Shown here: in pieces, positions 1 through 11,438 of the stretch
How the letters are laid out: every line of letters starts with the position of its first letter
How positions within the stretch are numbered: the first letter of the stretch is position 1
NCBI GenBank assembly: GCA_032622095.1
Contig: CP136064.1
Span: forward strand, 43,914,989 to 43,978,988
From: Siphonodentalium dalli
Taxonomy: Eukaryota > Mollusca > Scaphopoda > Gadilida > Siphonodentaliidae
Length of the DNA: 64,000 nt
Reading direction: 5' to 3'
The notes under the pieces: model-generated
Database searches by the model: none
The model's input: only the letters and a program-made list of their open reading frames with translations
Told to the model about the DNA's origin: nothing
Translations under genes and position numbers: made by a program

Positions 1-350
1 TAATTTCGGATTTGGAATCCGCCGGACCAATTTTAAAATGAGTTATACACCTTGTTGATTCGTTTCCGGCGAACACGCCACGTCATGAATAAAGAGCGTT
101 TACGTTATTAGTTGGTTTTACACGAGAATATGATAAAGGGCGGTTAATCCAAGGTAGTCTAGACTGTTATATTCTATACTTTTGTTACTCTTATCATGAC
201 ATTTGTAAACTGCCGCAAGGTAGACTGCTCTGGATACCATTAGTGATGTTCCACTACCGGAATCCAAGACAGGGGTGCCTCTACTGTAGAACCGGGATAC
301 AAGCATCCCTCTGCTCATATGTTATGGGTATCACAAAACCAAAACTTACA
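1..350. other. No recognised feature
   Basis: AT-rich sequence without a convincing reading frame, RNA gene or repeat. The short open frames here have no recognisable protein motif. Confidence 0.5.
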
Positions 351-801
351 TTAACCCATTCATCAGCTGTGTGAACGTACACTTATAGCCGGTCTTAATG
401 TAACCCTTTCATCAGCTGTGTGAACATATACTTATAGCCGGTTTTAATGAAATGTCATCAGCCGTGTGAACATACACTTATAGCCGGTCTTACTGTAACC
501 CTTTCATCAGCTGTGTGAACATTACACTTATAGCCGGTCTTAATGAAATGTCATCAGCTGTGTGAACATTACACTTATAGCCGGTCTTAATGAAACCCTT
601 TCATCAGCTGTGTGAACATTACACTTATAGCCGGTCTTAATGTAACCCTTTCATCAGCTGTGTGAACATTACACTTATAGCCGGTCTTAATGTAACCCTT
701 TCATCAGCTGTGTGAACATTACACTTATAGCCGGTCTTAATGTAACCCTGTCATCAGCTGTGTGAACGTACACTTATAGCCGGTCTTAATTTAACCCTTT
801 C
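351..801. repeat. 50-bp minisatellite, about 9 copies
   Basis: Head-to-tail copies of a 50-bp unit whose core reads CATCAGCTGTGTGAACATTA followed by CACTTATAGCCGGTCTTAAT. Nine CTTATAGCCGG cores can be counted. Two early copies are about 6 bp shorter because the AACCCTT part is replaced by AAATG. The middle copies are nearly identical and the outer ones are more diverged, as expected for unequal exchange. Confidence 0.93.
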
Positions 802-1559
802 GTTACTGAGTGGAACCTAATTCATTAATAAAAGTATACCTTGGAATAGTATACTATTCATCTGGAATGGTGTGTTAAATTAATAATACAAATGCAGACG
901 AAGCCAGCGATTCTTATTCAGTCATTTTATATAGGGAATGTTTGTTGAACTTAATATCTGATTATTCCTTATACCACTGTACATAATTACATGCATGGCA
1001 AGGGGGGGTCAGGAAAAAATCACGGATACAAGGTGGAAATTGTTTGTTTTTCAGTTTTGGGGAGCCACCACCCCAGGAGCATAAGTTTTTTCCACCCAGG
1101 TCTGTGACACCCACCCGGGACTGTAAGTTTTTTCCACCCAGGTCTGGGACACCCACCCACAAAATTGATGAAAATCTTGTAAATTCTGCTAAATAATGTG
1201 TTGTTGGCAGGAAAAGGGTCTCTCATTGTGTCTGCACCAGAACTGAGAGAACGCTGATCAAGTGCACCCACAAAAAAATAAACAAACAAAGCACATGGCT
1301 GAAAAATATGCCAACAAAACCAGTGACAAAACCTTTAAAACCTCAAATATTTATGGTTATAAAGGTAAAATACCCACTTTAACAGATAGTTGTGTCCCTT
1401 ATTAGCAATAGGTTAAAATATGTGCATGTGTATTGTATAAAGTAAAAACACCATCAATTTGATTAAATAAACACAGTTCCAGTCCTCTCCATGTGGGAAA
1501 TCACTGATGAGCAATGAGGAGCTTATCCTTAAAATCATTCTAGGCGAGTGGCGAGTAGT
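802..1559. other. Unassigned sequence with a small local duplication
   Basis: No gene is supported. Around 1085-1160 a stretch of about 55 bp is duplicated in tandem (AAGTTTTTTCCACCCAGGTC twice). The rest is AT-rich with scattered poly-A runs and nothing recognised. Confidence 0.5.
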
Positions 1560-1741
1560 CTCCTACAAAATGTCGAGGCGAGTAGTATCCCAGCAGGAAA
1601 TGCCGAAGGCATCTCCATAAGGCCCGCGGGGGTGAGTACGGGAGGGGGTCAGCTAGGGGGCCTCCCCCGGATCATTATGAAAATTAGATGCTCTGAGATT
1701 GAATCTGGAGCCTTTTAATGCTCCAATCACTGTTCAAATAA
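1560..1741. repeat. Interspersed repeat fragment with G/C-rich core
   Basis: A GCCGAAGGCA motif is followed by a G-rich, then C-rich block (GGGGGCCTCCCCCGG) and then by sequence around ATGCTCTGAGATTGAATCTG. This arrangement recalls a dispersed repeat seen in many invertebrate genomes. A second G/C-rich block with the inverted motif TGCCTTCGGCC lies near 22290-22400. The element class is not known to me and the ends were not found. Confidence 0.45.
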
Positions 1742-1929
1742 CGATTTGTGTCAATAAGTGACAAAAATGAAATGCCACATTGCTAATAGTACACAAGCAA
1801 GTATGTTGGTATATTTGAAATAAAGTTATCTGATATATTACGCACATTTGAAGCATGTGTATTCTGAGTTATCGAGAGTATTTTATTGAACCACATGGTC
1901 TCTCTGTTTGTTGTGCAAAAATTTCTTAA

Positions 1930-2350
1930 CGTGACATTGTTGTTATTGCTTTATTGTTTCTGTTGTTGTTGTTGTTTTTGTTGCTGTCGTTGATGATGAC
2001 TAGGAGATGGAGATGACGATAATGATGATGAAAAATGGTGATGATGATCACGATGATGTAAATATGGTCACTGACGATGCTGAGAGTGATCATCACGATG
2101 ATGATGATGATGCTGATGAGGATAATGATGATGATGGTGGTGTGATGGTGATGTCGAGTATATGTGATGATGATGATGATGATGATGTTGATGATGATGG
2201 TGATGATGATGTCCATGATAATGATGATGATGGTGGTGTGAAGTACATATGATGGTGGCAAAGATGATGATGATTATGGTGACTATGTTGATGACGGTGG
2301 TGATTGAGAAAATGAGAGTGGTAGTAGTGGTTGTGGTAGAAAATGAAAAT
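1930..2350. repeat. Imperfect trinucleotide microsatellite (GTT then GAT)
   Basis: A GTT-rich stretch (about 1937-1990) passes into a long interrupted GAT/GATGAT stretch (about 1990-2350). The overlapping open frames read as poly-Asp on one strand and poly-His, Ile or Ser on the other. These are by-products of the triplet repeat, not genes. Confidence 0.93.
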
Positions 2351-2880
2351 GCTGCTGATATGAGCACGGATTTGCTCTACAAAAGTCACTAAGTATTTAT
2401 ACCCAGTAATATTGATCAGGCTGCATGTCAACCGGAGAGTCTATGTATATTATGTACATACATGCATATTCCATGTTTCACCCTATTTATTTTTTGTATA
2501 CTATCTCCATTTATATTTCTCAATATCCATTTATGTATTCTGGATCAGAGAATAAAGCATATATATATATATATATATATAGAATAACACTTTCCAGTAT
2601 TAAAATTATCAACTTAAAAGTTCGAATATTGGTGTTAACTAAATATATGCAAATTAGCCAACACCACAACTTGTGCTCGTTGGTATCACGGTGGGGAATC
2701 ACGTTATCACGCATTCAAAATGGCCGAGACGATCTAAAATGCGACCAGAAGCGAGGAAAAAAGGTAATAAACTAAGATATGACATTTTACATATTATTTT
2801 GACAGCTACGAGCAGATGCTATACTATTTTTCAAACAAGCTGATACCTCATTTATGTCCAAATTCATATTTGTTTGCTCT
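2351..2880. other. Unassigned AT-rich sequence with (AT)n tract
   Basis: Contains an (AT)n dinucleotide run of about 11 units at 2559-2581. No gene or other repeat was recognised. Confidence 0.55.
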
Positions 2881-2982
2881 AACATTCTGACCAAAGTTGT
2901 CAGTCGAAGGATTCTCCAAGATGTACATGTATGAATTGGTGTATTCCACGAACCTCCGACTGGCAACTTTGGTCAGAATGTT
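2881..2982. repeat. Hairpin with 30-bp stem
   Basis: The sequence beginning AACATTCTGACCAAAGTTG at 2881-2910 returns as its reverse complement at 2953-2982 with 2 mismatches in 30. The loop is about 42 bp. It ends 11 bp before the target duplication of the next element and may be a relic of an older foldback. Confidence 0.8.
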
Positions 2983-2993
2983 ATAAAAAACCA

Positions 2994-3488
2994 CTAAGTA
3001 TTGCTGATGGGGTCATTGTCACAAGGCACCGGTCACATTCGCAGCCAGCTTTTAAAATCGATCACAAATGTAGCCAGCTTTTCTATGGCGATCACATTTG
3101 TAACCAGCTTTTCATATTCAAACGAACCTCAATGAACACGAGTAGGTTAATCTCATTTTTCTGAGTTGATGGATGAACAACAACTTGAATTTTGTTTTGA
3201 TATTAGTTCATCTAATAACCTGAGGTTTCTGATCAATGTAGTTGGAATGCTAGAATTATATTCCAATAATAGTTGATAAACGAAGTCAGTTTTGGAGCAT
3301 GACGTCGACATTTTAAATAGTCACGAACGTGATGACGTCACATTTCGCGCCATATAAAGCATGGAATTATAGAAAAGCTGGCTACGAATGTGATCGCCGG
3401 TGAAAAATGCTGGCTTTGCGGTCCATTTAAAAACTGGCTTCGAATGTGACCAAAGCCTTGTGACAATGACCCCATCGGCCTAAGTATT
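2994..3488. mobile_element. Long-TIR element with 9-bp target duplication (Mutator-like MITE)
   Basis: Inverted arms of roughly 110 bp run from 3003 (GCTGATGGGGTCATTGTCAC) and end at 3479 as the reverse complement (GACAATGACCCCATCGGC). Both ends are flanked by the same 9-mer CTAAGTATT (2994-3002 and 3480-3488). Inside the arms the motif TCACATTCG/AGCCAGCTTTT is repeated two to three times. A 9-bp duplication with long inverted ends is the habit of Mutator-like (MULE) elements. No transposase is encoded, so it is non-autonomous at 477 bp. Confidence 0.82.
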
Positions 3489-5248
3489 ACCGAACAAATA
3501 AGGTATCAACTTGTTTCAAAAATAAACTAGCATAAGCTGGTAACAGCCATCAGCCATGTTTTGTGTCAGTTCCTCGTATATTATGTTTTTGTGCGTTTGC
3601 ACATTTTGAATGCGTGGTACTCACCAACCTCGAAACCACGTGATTCCCCACCTTGGTCATATAAGAATCACAACTCTGGTACGTGTGTGAACTTGTATTG
3701 TTGAGTAACTGCACTGTGTGTGTTTGGAGACAATCTTGCCTGATAACGTCAGGTGGGCGACACAAATCATGTTCCCCTGGACAGCTGGAGAAAGTGTGAT
3801 TTGTCTCCCTGCAAGTGACAGGATGGCAAAATGGGGAGGAGAGTAACAATTTGTTTTCTTATGTTGTTTTTCGTTCCTGTTTTTAAATACGATATATATA
3901 TATTTAATTACTCAAATACGGCGCTTTTGGGAATAAAAATGACGACTAACGATTTGCCGCCGCCATGCCCCGATTTGTGACATTCTCAATGTTCCTGTTT
4001 TATCCAGCGGGCAGCGACGAAATATAACTTCTGAATAATTTATAGCATCCATCGGATATATCACCGATACATCAGATAGTTGTCAATTACTCCAACTGGG
4101 AGTGAAGCCGCCCCAGCGTGAATAGCCTTCGAAATATGTCAAAAGCTCGTGGGCGGTTTGTTGACCCCGAAGCCACGACAAATAGTTTTCGCGGCTGTCT
4201 CAACCAATTTCGTGACTGGTTAGCTATCATAGCCGGCTCAGTCGCGACGTTCATGGCTGACGAAATATGGCGGCTCAGCCGACTGAGACATCATCATTCA
4301 GCGTGTTTTCATTTCCGAAATTTTCCTAATCCCTGTTTATATATAGACCGAGTTTGTTTTAGCATTTGTGGTGAACCCGTGTAGAATTCCAGACCACACG
4401 TGCTATTTTGGTGTTGGGTTTTTCTATTATGGCGAAAATACACGAAGGACTGACATCGATGTACTTTGTAGTTTCCCATCTAATTGGTATACGTTATACA
4501 TTGGGACTTCTGTTGACTTCAGACTACTGTCATCAATGGCATCTTGCGATATATGCATGCATCATTGAATGATGAATCCGATAGTAATTATGTAATATTT
4601 CCAACTATTTTCTATTCTCTTCTACGGGATAATTGTGCATATATTGACAAATGCCAGCGATGTCTGAGACTGAGTCGTGTCGATATAAACAATTTATACC
4701 CTAACCATTTCAACAGTGGATGAAAGCATGCATTGGAATAGTCTATTCCACATTGAGAGGCCCGGGTGTTCTGATAGTATAACAACCATGCCGTGTCCAT
4801 GCGAGTATGCCACTATTAGGTAATGCGGTTTAGTTCTTTGTAATTCACAGTAGAGTTGTGCTTAACATATGAGCCAATGCACACAGCTCAGCCCTTTTAC
4901 AATTCGGCGGGCTTCTGGCTCTAGCAGTTTGAGGCATGAGGCTGTGCATGTGTTTGGCTACACCCAGATCCGGTTCGGCCGGGGATCAAACCATGACTAA
5001 ATACGTGAAATCTTTGTATATCTATTTTTTTTCTTTACCACAGAATCGTTAAAAGAGCGTTCCTTGTTTGTCTATCCCTGGTAAATATTAGTAATAAAGA
5101 TCATTTGGCTCAAAATGTACTACCAATTTACAAATTTAAATGATTGTGGCAAGTTTGTGCCGAGTATATCAAGACTGTAGTCTGCGCAGATAATGGCCCA
5201 GTTCATGAAGCAATGACTTACCTTCATTAAGATGATCTTAAGATGGAC
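3489..5248. other. No recognised gene
   Basis: Several short open frames occur (such as 3550-3849 minus and 4118-4384 plus), but none has a domain I recognise, splice structure I can support, or clear coding bias. No repeat within this stretch recurs elsewhere in the window as far as I can see. Confidence 0.45.
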
Positions 5249-5613
5249 TTAACCATTTACCCAAACAGAAGGGCCATGTGCCAATGCATTCTCTTATATA
5301 TGCGAGTCGACCATAGGTCGCCTCGCATATATAAGAGAATGCATTGGCTTAACACATTAAAAATTATAAAATTGTTAAAGAATGTAAGAAAAAATGGTAA
5401 AAAGTGTTAAAAAAGATTTTTTTTAAGCCAATGCATTCTCTTATATATTTGAGGCGACCTATGGTCGACTATGTAACTATCACAATGTGGTCAAGGAGCC
5501 GGTTCCAATGATATCCATATTTGTATGGTTCTATTGAGACAGACCGAAGATATTTTAGGCTGTTGAAGCTTTATTTGGCCGGTTTTGGCCGGTTTTGTTG
5601 GGTAAAGGGTTAA
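5249..5613 (-). mobile_element. Palindrome-carrying MITE with TTAA ends, copy 1 (piggyBac-like)
   Basis: TTAA lies at both ends (5249-5252 and 5610-5613). The terminal inverted repeats are CCATTTACCCAA and TTGGGTAAAGGG. TTAA duplications with ends starting CCC are the mark of piggyBac-type transposition. The element carries one complete 69-bp palindrome (5280-5348) and a second cut off after half (5427-5470), joined directly to the long non-palindromic part (TGTGGTCAAGGAGCCGGTTC and onward). It lies in the opposite orientation to the copies at 20771 and 22983. No transposase is present. Confidence 0.85.
5280..5348. repeat. 69-bp near-perfect palindrome
   Basis: Two 33-bp arms around a 3-bp ATA loop. 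The outer arm begins GCCAATGCATTCTCTTATAT. One mismatch at arm position 28 (T in the outer arm, G in the inner arm) breaks an otherwise perfect fold. Confidence 0.95.
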
Positions 5614-5922
5614 CATAAGACGTAAGATGGAACTTGTGACGTTTCTTTTCTGTTTCACGGACGCGTTTCATAAAATAATCTTAAGTCCAGCTTAAGTAGA
5701 AAGTTCAGTTCTCGCGCTTTTAGACTGGTCCGCGTCCATTTATTACAGCTGTGCGCAGAAAATATTGGTTCTGTGCATGTTATATGCCTATGTATGTGGT
5801 CTGATGAAAGATAATAGGGCGTATCTGAGAATAATTATGATATTGTAATCAAAGGGCTATAATCATAATAGTGCATGGGCGTGCTTTTTAACTGTGTTTT
5901 CGCGTCGGTTTCCATACACACA
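5614..5922. other. No recognised feature
   Basis: AT-rich sequence between two MITEs, with no gene or repeat seen. Confidence 0.5.
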
Positions 5923-5975
5923 TATGTGACCCGCCATATCAAATCCAGTCGTAAGTCGGGATTTTTTTACCCTGT

Positions 5976-6044
5976 GCCAATGCATTCTCTTATATATGCG
6001 AGTCGACCATAGGTCGCCTCGCATATATAAGAGAATGCATTGGC
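5976..6044. repeat. 69-bp palindrome, left member of pair A
   Basis: Same sequence as at 5280-5348, with the T mismatch in the outer (left) arm. Confidence 0.95.
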
Positions 6045-6263
6045 CTAACAATTTTTTATCATTTTTTTTAAATAAATGTTTCTGACAATTTTTAGGACAT
6101 AAAGTAAAAAAACATCCATTACCCTGCAGGGAGCCCCACACATGTATAGAAGCATATAGAAGAGTGTCGTCTGCTCATGTTTGTCTGGGGCTCTGTATGG
6201 GTGAAATTATAAAATTGTTAAAGAATACAAGAAAAAATTATTAAAATTGTAAAAAATTGTTAG

Positions 6264-6332
6264 GCCAATGCATTCTCTTATATATGCGAGGCGACATATG
6301 GTCGACTCGCATATATAAGAGAATGCATTGGC
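6264..6332. repeat. 69-bp palindrome, right member of pair A
   Basis: Reverse complement of the left member, apart from one substitution near the loop (ACATATG in place of ACCTATG). Confidence 0.95.
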
Positions 6333-6386
6333 ACAGGGTAAAAAAAATCCCGACTTACGACTGGATTTGACATGGCGGGTCACATA

Positions 6387-7372
6387 TAATGCATGCTTCG
6401 AATGCCTATTATATACAGACAGAACAAGCTCCAATACATTATTTCAGTTATTAAAGCGACGTATACATCATAACTTTGGAGGTGAACACGCCACTAAGGC
6501 CAGGGCCTATGATAGTTTATTTCGGTTTGTTTGTATTGGGTTCGAATACATTATACGTCTTTGAATCATCTATAACAATAGGAACCCGAATATATCACCA
6601 CAACGGTTTACGCATGGAATACACCACGGAGCAAGCACCGAGCTAAACGCTCTGTATTAATTGCCAACAGTCATGGATTACTAACACAAAACGCTCTTTA
6701 TTTATATTACTCTCATGTGAATAGTACTCCATATGATGCTTCAAATATAGACTTATTTTCAATCCGAGACATAATTGCAGCAGCTATATATACATTATAT
6801 TAATGTCATCTGCTCTGCTTCTGTTGACAATTCTGCTAAAAGCCTGTTAGTTAAATTAATACACTGCGCAGAAACTTCGAAACTACGTTCAGGGCTTCGC
6901 TGAACGACAATTTTGCATAGATGTTTTGTTAAAATCCAAGCAACGACTTTTAGTAAAGAGCGTTTATAATTAGCAACGCGTGAATAAATGGTTCATAGTG
7001 ATATACGCGGACCCCGATGAGCCTGGGGCCTGTGTACTATATATATGCATTTGTGTTGTATTTCATAGTTAATAAATTGTGGTGCAAATGTAATAAATGT
7101 ATGTTGGCCTATTATCTGATATTCAGGTCACGTGGGTGGATTATGATAATATACCCGTGCTTGTTATGTATTATTATCCTGCCGTTATATACGTGGTACA
7201 TATTATTACCAAAATATAGCACAGCATCGACACATTTAATATTCATGTGTAACACATATCGTTATATGCATTTGTGATAGAACATTTGCGACATGTTTAC
7301 AATCATAACAGCTATAAATGCACCCTTGTTGTGGTAATCAAGCGGTTAATACGCAATATTCCGCGCCTTAAT
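6387..7372. other. No recognised gene
   Basis: AT-rich sequence between copies A and B of the same MITE family. The short open frame at 7017-7277 is hydrophobic but has no recognisable family, and I do not call it. Confidence 0.45.
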
Positions 7373-7424
7373 ATGTGACCCGCCATATCAAATCCAGTTG
7401 TAAGTCGGGATTTTTTTACCCTGT

Positions 7425-7493
7425 GCCAATGCATTCTCTTATATATGCGAGTCGACCATAGGTCGCCTCGCATATATAAGAGAATGCATTGGC
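7425..7493. repeat. 69-bp palindrome, left member of pair B
   Basis: Identical in layout to the other left members, with the T mismatch in the outer arm. Confidence 0.95.
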
Positions 7494-7713
7494 CTAGAAA
7501 TTTTTTATCATTTTTTTTAAATAAATGTTTCTTACAATTTTTAGGACATAAAATAAAAAAACATCCATTACCCTGCAGGGAGCCCCACACATATATAGAA
7601 GCATATAGAAGAGTGTCGTCTGCTCATGTTTGTCTGGGGCTCTGTATGGGTGAAATTATAAAATTGTTAAAGAATACAAGAACAAATTATTAAAATTGTA
7701 AAAAATAGTTTAG

Positions 7714-7782
7714 GCCAATGCATTCTCTTATATATGCGAGGCGACCTATGGTCGACTCGCATATATAAGAGAATGCATTGGC
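7714..7782. repeat. 69-bp palindrome, right member of pair B
   Basis: Reverse complement of the left member. Confidence 0.95.
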
Positions 7783-7835
7783 ACAGGGTAAAAAAAATCC
7801 GGTCTTACGACTGGATTTGATATGGCGGGTCACAT

Positions 7836-9290
7836 TTATCAAACACCTGAATATATAGACCATTCACTTTTATCCTAGATGTGAAAATGTTCGGACCAAT
7901 TGCATAACATGATTACTGTCTACAGTAGATTGTGTGATTTCAATCTACTGTAGTTAAAGCAAATGATGTACCAGTGTATGGAAATGTTTTCTCTTTTCTC
8001 AAAACTCGATTCGAGCCGAGCGTTAGTGCATGAGGCTGAAATCGAATTTACAGGACGAGGTTAATAAATTTCGTATAGAATTAAGATGGATTTGAGATCC
8101 TTTCTATTACATAATCACATTTAGCTATCAGTATATATTTCATGTAGATGAGGCTATATGTCGTTGTTACTTGTAAAGTGGTGATACAGTCATGTATAGA
8201 CGGCGAAACATATAAAATGTCAAATTATTCACACAAACCCGTTTTTTCCATTCTTTATTGTCAGATCTGAGCATAATCTGATGGCAGCGATGTCACATAG
8301 CTACTAATATCTCACTGGACGTACAGGCTTTTTTTTAGTTAGCTCAATTAAGACACCAACCCATAATTTGAAAAATAATGTCCATTGTTCATTGAAACAG
8401 CAACAGTTGGAAATTCAGGCTATAAAATATATGTCAAATGTTTTCGTAAACAAAATTTCTAAAGCATGTATCGTAAATTCCATCCAATATAGCTAACGCA
8501 TGGTATGTGGATTTTCATGCAGTAGAGCGGACGTTGTGTCAAGTGGGCGGGCGATGTTTTATGTACTATCACTCGACCATGCACTATCCAATCATATAGT
8601 AAAACAAATCACATAATTTGTAAATGTCATGCCTGAAACAAGATTATTTGAAAATATAAGACAAGTAGACAGTGACGGTCGTACTCGCATACGCCAGACA
8701 ACGCACGGGCCTGTATAGGGTCGTGTGATCTCTGACTGCTGTGTTACAATCACCGCGCACGCACAATCGCTATACCAGCGGAATCTCTCCATTGAAAATG
8801 TTTTTGCTATTCTTGTCTGGGTATAGACAAACCGTGCCTCTATAGCTAGCCTTATATTCCAAAAAAGGGCAATTAAGATTAAACCAGTAGACAGGAGCAA
8901 TCACCGGTCATCTGACCGTAAGCCTCTCTTAATTGAGCTCCAATGTTTGACCACGACCCCAATGATTACATACTGCCCAGAGTGATTCTATAGACGGCGC
9001 TACTGTTTCAACTTAGACACTTAACTGGATCCAGACACACTTCCTGTGCTCAAATTTCATTCCATTACCAGGTCTTTCATTGCTTAGAAGGGAGGAAGTG
9101 CGAGACTAACGCCCTGGGTTGAGCAAACAAGGGGAATCATGCCTTTTCGCATGGTCTTAATGATTAATGGCGAAAAGACGCGTGGAACCTCCACTTATCC
9201 CAGTTGGTAATTGATTCTGCCCAGCACAGCGCGTCGCGTATAAAGTTCCTCGTAGCGCCCATACCATTACTTGCTTAGTTACATATCGCA
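7836..9290. other. Unassigned, with one small hairpin
   Basis: A perfect 13-bp stem (CTACAGTAGATTG) with an 8-bp loop lies at 7920-7953. The open frame at 8592-8900 on the minus strand (102 codons) has a hydrophobic start but no family I recognise. No other structure was seen. Confidence 0.45.
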
Positions 9291-9669
9291 CGCACACATG
9301 TAAGGCCGCTACCCTCTCTTTAGTTACATCATGCGTGCATACATGTAAGGCCGCTATCCTCTTTAGTTACATCATGTATGCATACATGTAAGGCCGCTAC
9401 CCTCTCTTTAGTTACATCATGTGTGCATACATGTAAGGCCGCTATCCTCTTTAGTTACATCATGTATGCATACAGGTAAGGCCGCTACCCTCTCTTTAGT
9501 TACGTCTTGCATGCATACATGTAAGGCCGCTACCCTATCTTTAGTTGCATCATGCATGCATGCATACATGTAAGGCCGCTACCCTTTCTTTATAGTTACA
9601 TCCTGCATACATGTAAGGCCGCTACCCTATCTTTAGTTGCATCATGCATACATGTAAGGCCGCTACCCT
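9291..9669. repeat. Minisatellite of about 45 bp, left block (9 copies)
   Basis: Tandem copies of CATACATGTAAGGCCGCTAC plus CCTCTCTTTAGTTACATCAT, 37-48 bp each because of a variable GCATGCATAC part and TCTC/TC indels. Nine AAGGCCGC cores are counted before the LINE insertion at 9683. Confidence 0.93.
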
Positions 9670-9682
9670 CTCTGTATAGTTA
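9670..9682. repeat. Target-site duplication, left copy
   Basis: CTCTGTATAGTTA, repeated exactly at 10281-10293 on the other side of the LINE fragment. Confidence 0.85.
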
Positions 9683-10280
9683 GTTTAAACATATTTTATT
9701 AGCAAAGAATAGCTAATTGGATTGGGGCACAAGTTATTGCTAACTTATTGACGCCCCTTTCCAACAAACAATTGACAATTAACAAAAGGAGTTAGGCTTC
9801 CTGCCTGCAATACATATAATACAAAGGTATACAAACAACACTTGTATGATTAAAATATGATAGTAAAGTGGGGTACACGTTAAGATGTCAAAGTGTACTG
9901 TTTGCGTCAGAATGAGGGTATGATTGTGGGCCTTCGATCGATGATGTGATATTTTGTTTCCTAAAATTTATATAATACCATTTCCATTCGCTAGGTTTAA
10001 TACACTATTAATCATTAAATCGTTGTGTTTCTATGATATACTTTTGAGCAAAAATGAATAACTGGCAATTTATTTGCTCAGTCTCATGTGTGGAGCCGAA
10101 AAGTATGTTCCCAATGGTCAAGTGTAGTACGCCCAGTTTAGATATACTATCAAACAGTTTTAATCTTTCATGAATAAAGTAAGGACATTCGAAGAAAAAG
10201 TGATATGCTGTTTCCTCTGGTGCACCGCAACAGCATTTCGGCGAATCGGCAATATGATTGATATGCTTATCAAAATTATA
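9683..10280 (-). pseudogene. 5'-truncated LINE insertion (ORF2 C-terminal zinc-finger part plus 3' UTR)
   Basis: A non-LTR retrotransposon fragment on the minus strand. The open frame (about 10280 down to 10008) has the C-terminal pattern of LINE ORF2: CCCG, then EETAYHFFFECPYF, matching the Cys-x-Cys-Gly...His...Cys zinc-finger-like region that follows reverse transcriptase in many LINEs. It then runs to a stop after IIETQRFND. The 3' UTR continues to a tail ending AATAAAATATGTTTAA at about 9683. Exact 13-bp duplications flank it. The 5' end is cut off inside ORF2, as is usual after incomplete target-primed reverse transcription. It is dead by truncation. The clade is not assigned. Confidence 0.87.
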
Positions 10281-10293
10281 CTCTGTATAGTTA
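10281..10293. repeat. Target-site duplication, right copy
   Basis: CTCTGTATAGTTA, identical to 9670-9682. Confidence 0.85.
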
Positions 10294-10730
10294 CATCCTG
10301 CATACATGTAAGGCCGCTAACATATCTTTAGTTGCATCATGCATACACGTATAAGGCCGCTACCCTCTCTTTATAGTTACATCCTGCATACATGTAAGGC
10401 CGCTACCCTCTCTTTAGTTACGTCCTGCATGCATGTAAGGCCGCTACCATATCTTTAGTTGCATCATGCATACATGTAAGGCCGCTACCCTCTCTTTAGT
10501 TGCATACATACATGTAAGGCCGCCACCCTATCTTTAGTTACGTCCTGCATGCGTACATGTAAGGCCGCCACCCTCTTTAGTTACATCCTGCATACATGTA
10601 AGGCCGCTACCCTCTCTTTAGTTGCATACATACATGTAAGGCCGCCACCCTCTCTTTAGTTACGTCCTGCATGCATACATGTAAGGCCGCTGCCCTCTCT
10701 TCAGTTACGTCCTGCATACATGTCACTGGA
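10294..10730. repeat. Minisatellite of about 45 bp, right block (10 copies plus a partial)
   Basis: Continuation of the array interrupted at 9670. Ten AAGGCCGC cores and a final partial copy ending in CATACATGTCACTGG. More copies here have GTCCTGCAT in place of CATCATGCAT. Confidence 0.92.
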
Positions 10731-11438
10731 CGAAAAGTGAGGTTTACAGATATGGCGATATCAAGTATGTTCCATGTATCGAATATACGTGACATTTGTG
10801 ACCCGTTTATTCTGAAATGTGGAAAATCTTTAAACTTGGAGTTTGACTCCGCATAAAGCACGTAAACGTCGACATATGGCATCCCAACATGTAAAGCAAT
10901 GTGTAATAACTGACTACAGCGCGTGTTACATAACTCGGGTCTCTAGCTGTCGGTGGCGCCACACATATTTTGAGAAAGTGATATGGAACTGATTGGTGTG
11001 TGAGACTTCGAATTCTAGGAATGTAGAAATCTATGCAATTGGTATATACGTGTATAATTTATAATTTTATCTCTATTTTCCAGGCAACATCCAATTTGCA
11101 CTTTTCCAATTTTGAAATTTTTTATGATTTCATGGTACCAACTGCACATATTTCAGATCAATATCTTACAGCCATGATTATGTGATTGAGTGACATGGCT
11201 AATGCTGTCTATTATATGGATCAAGTTGATTGTAAAGATGTATAACATTGGAATATATTATGTTTATCGTAAAGGGCACGTAGGTGTGGATATAAAAGTA
11301 TCCGCAAACGTTTCATTTTGAATAAAAAATAGGCGTAAATTTCGCGTATATTTGAAATTTAAAGCATACATGAATGTGTTATTTCGAATATAAATAGTGC
11401 TCAAGTTGCACTTATGTTTCAAATTTTATTAAATTAAA
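10731..11438. other. No recognised gene
   Basis: AT-rich. Fragments such as CACGTAGGTGTGGATATAAA at about 11278 resemble the arms of the foldback that starts at 11439. Confidence 0.4.

Larger units (their letters stand above)
5923..6386. mobile_element. Palindrome-pair MITE, second family, copy A
   Basis: The terminal inverted repeats begin ATGTGACCCGCCATATCAAA and run about 45 bp to a T/A-rich stretch and CCCTGTGCC. Inside each end is a complete 69-bp palindrome (5976-6044 and 6264-6332), placed as an inverted pair. The centre contains CCCTGCAGGGAGCCCC and AT-rich sequence. The target duplication is unclear: flanks are AT and ATA, so TA or a short AT-rich site is possible. Any protein-like open frame across it arises from the palindromes. 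Confidence 0.85.
7373..7835. mobile_element. Palindrome-pair MITE, second family, copy B
   Basis: Same layout as the copy at 5923: ends ATGTGACCCGCC and GGCGGGTCACAT, and complete palindromes at 7425-7493 and 7714-7782. The central 220 bp is nearly identical to copy A. Small differences in the terminal repeats (such as GTTGTAAGTC for GTCGTAAGTC) exceed those in the palindromes. Confidence 0.85.

Noticed and set aside
1926-2431. Open frames rich in Asp, His or Ile
   Set aside because: All follow from the GAT/GTT microsatellite read in different frames and strands.
3550-3849. Minus-strand open frame with several cysteines and a possible splice acceptor
   Set aside because: The Cys spacing fits no domain I can name, and no matching donor or neighbouring exon was found. 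It could be a lost exon, but I cannot support it.
4861-5010. Possible tRNA-derived SINE (GGTTTGATCCC on the minus strand resembles a B box)
   Set aside because: No A box at the expected distance and no second copy in the window.
9291-10730. CRISPR-like regular array
   Set aside because: The units are contiguous tandem copies with drifted sequence, not identical repeats with unique spacers; the same holds for the arrays at 351, 24668 and 51599. The context is eukaryotic.
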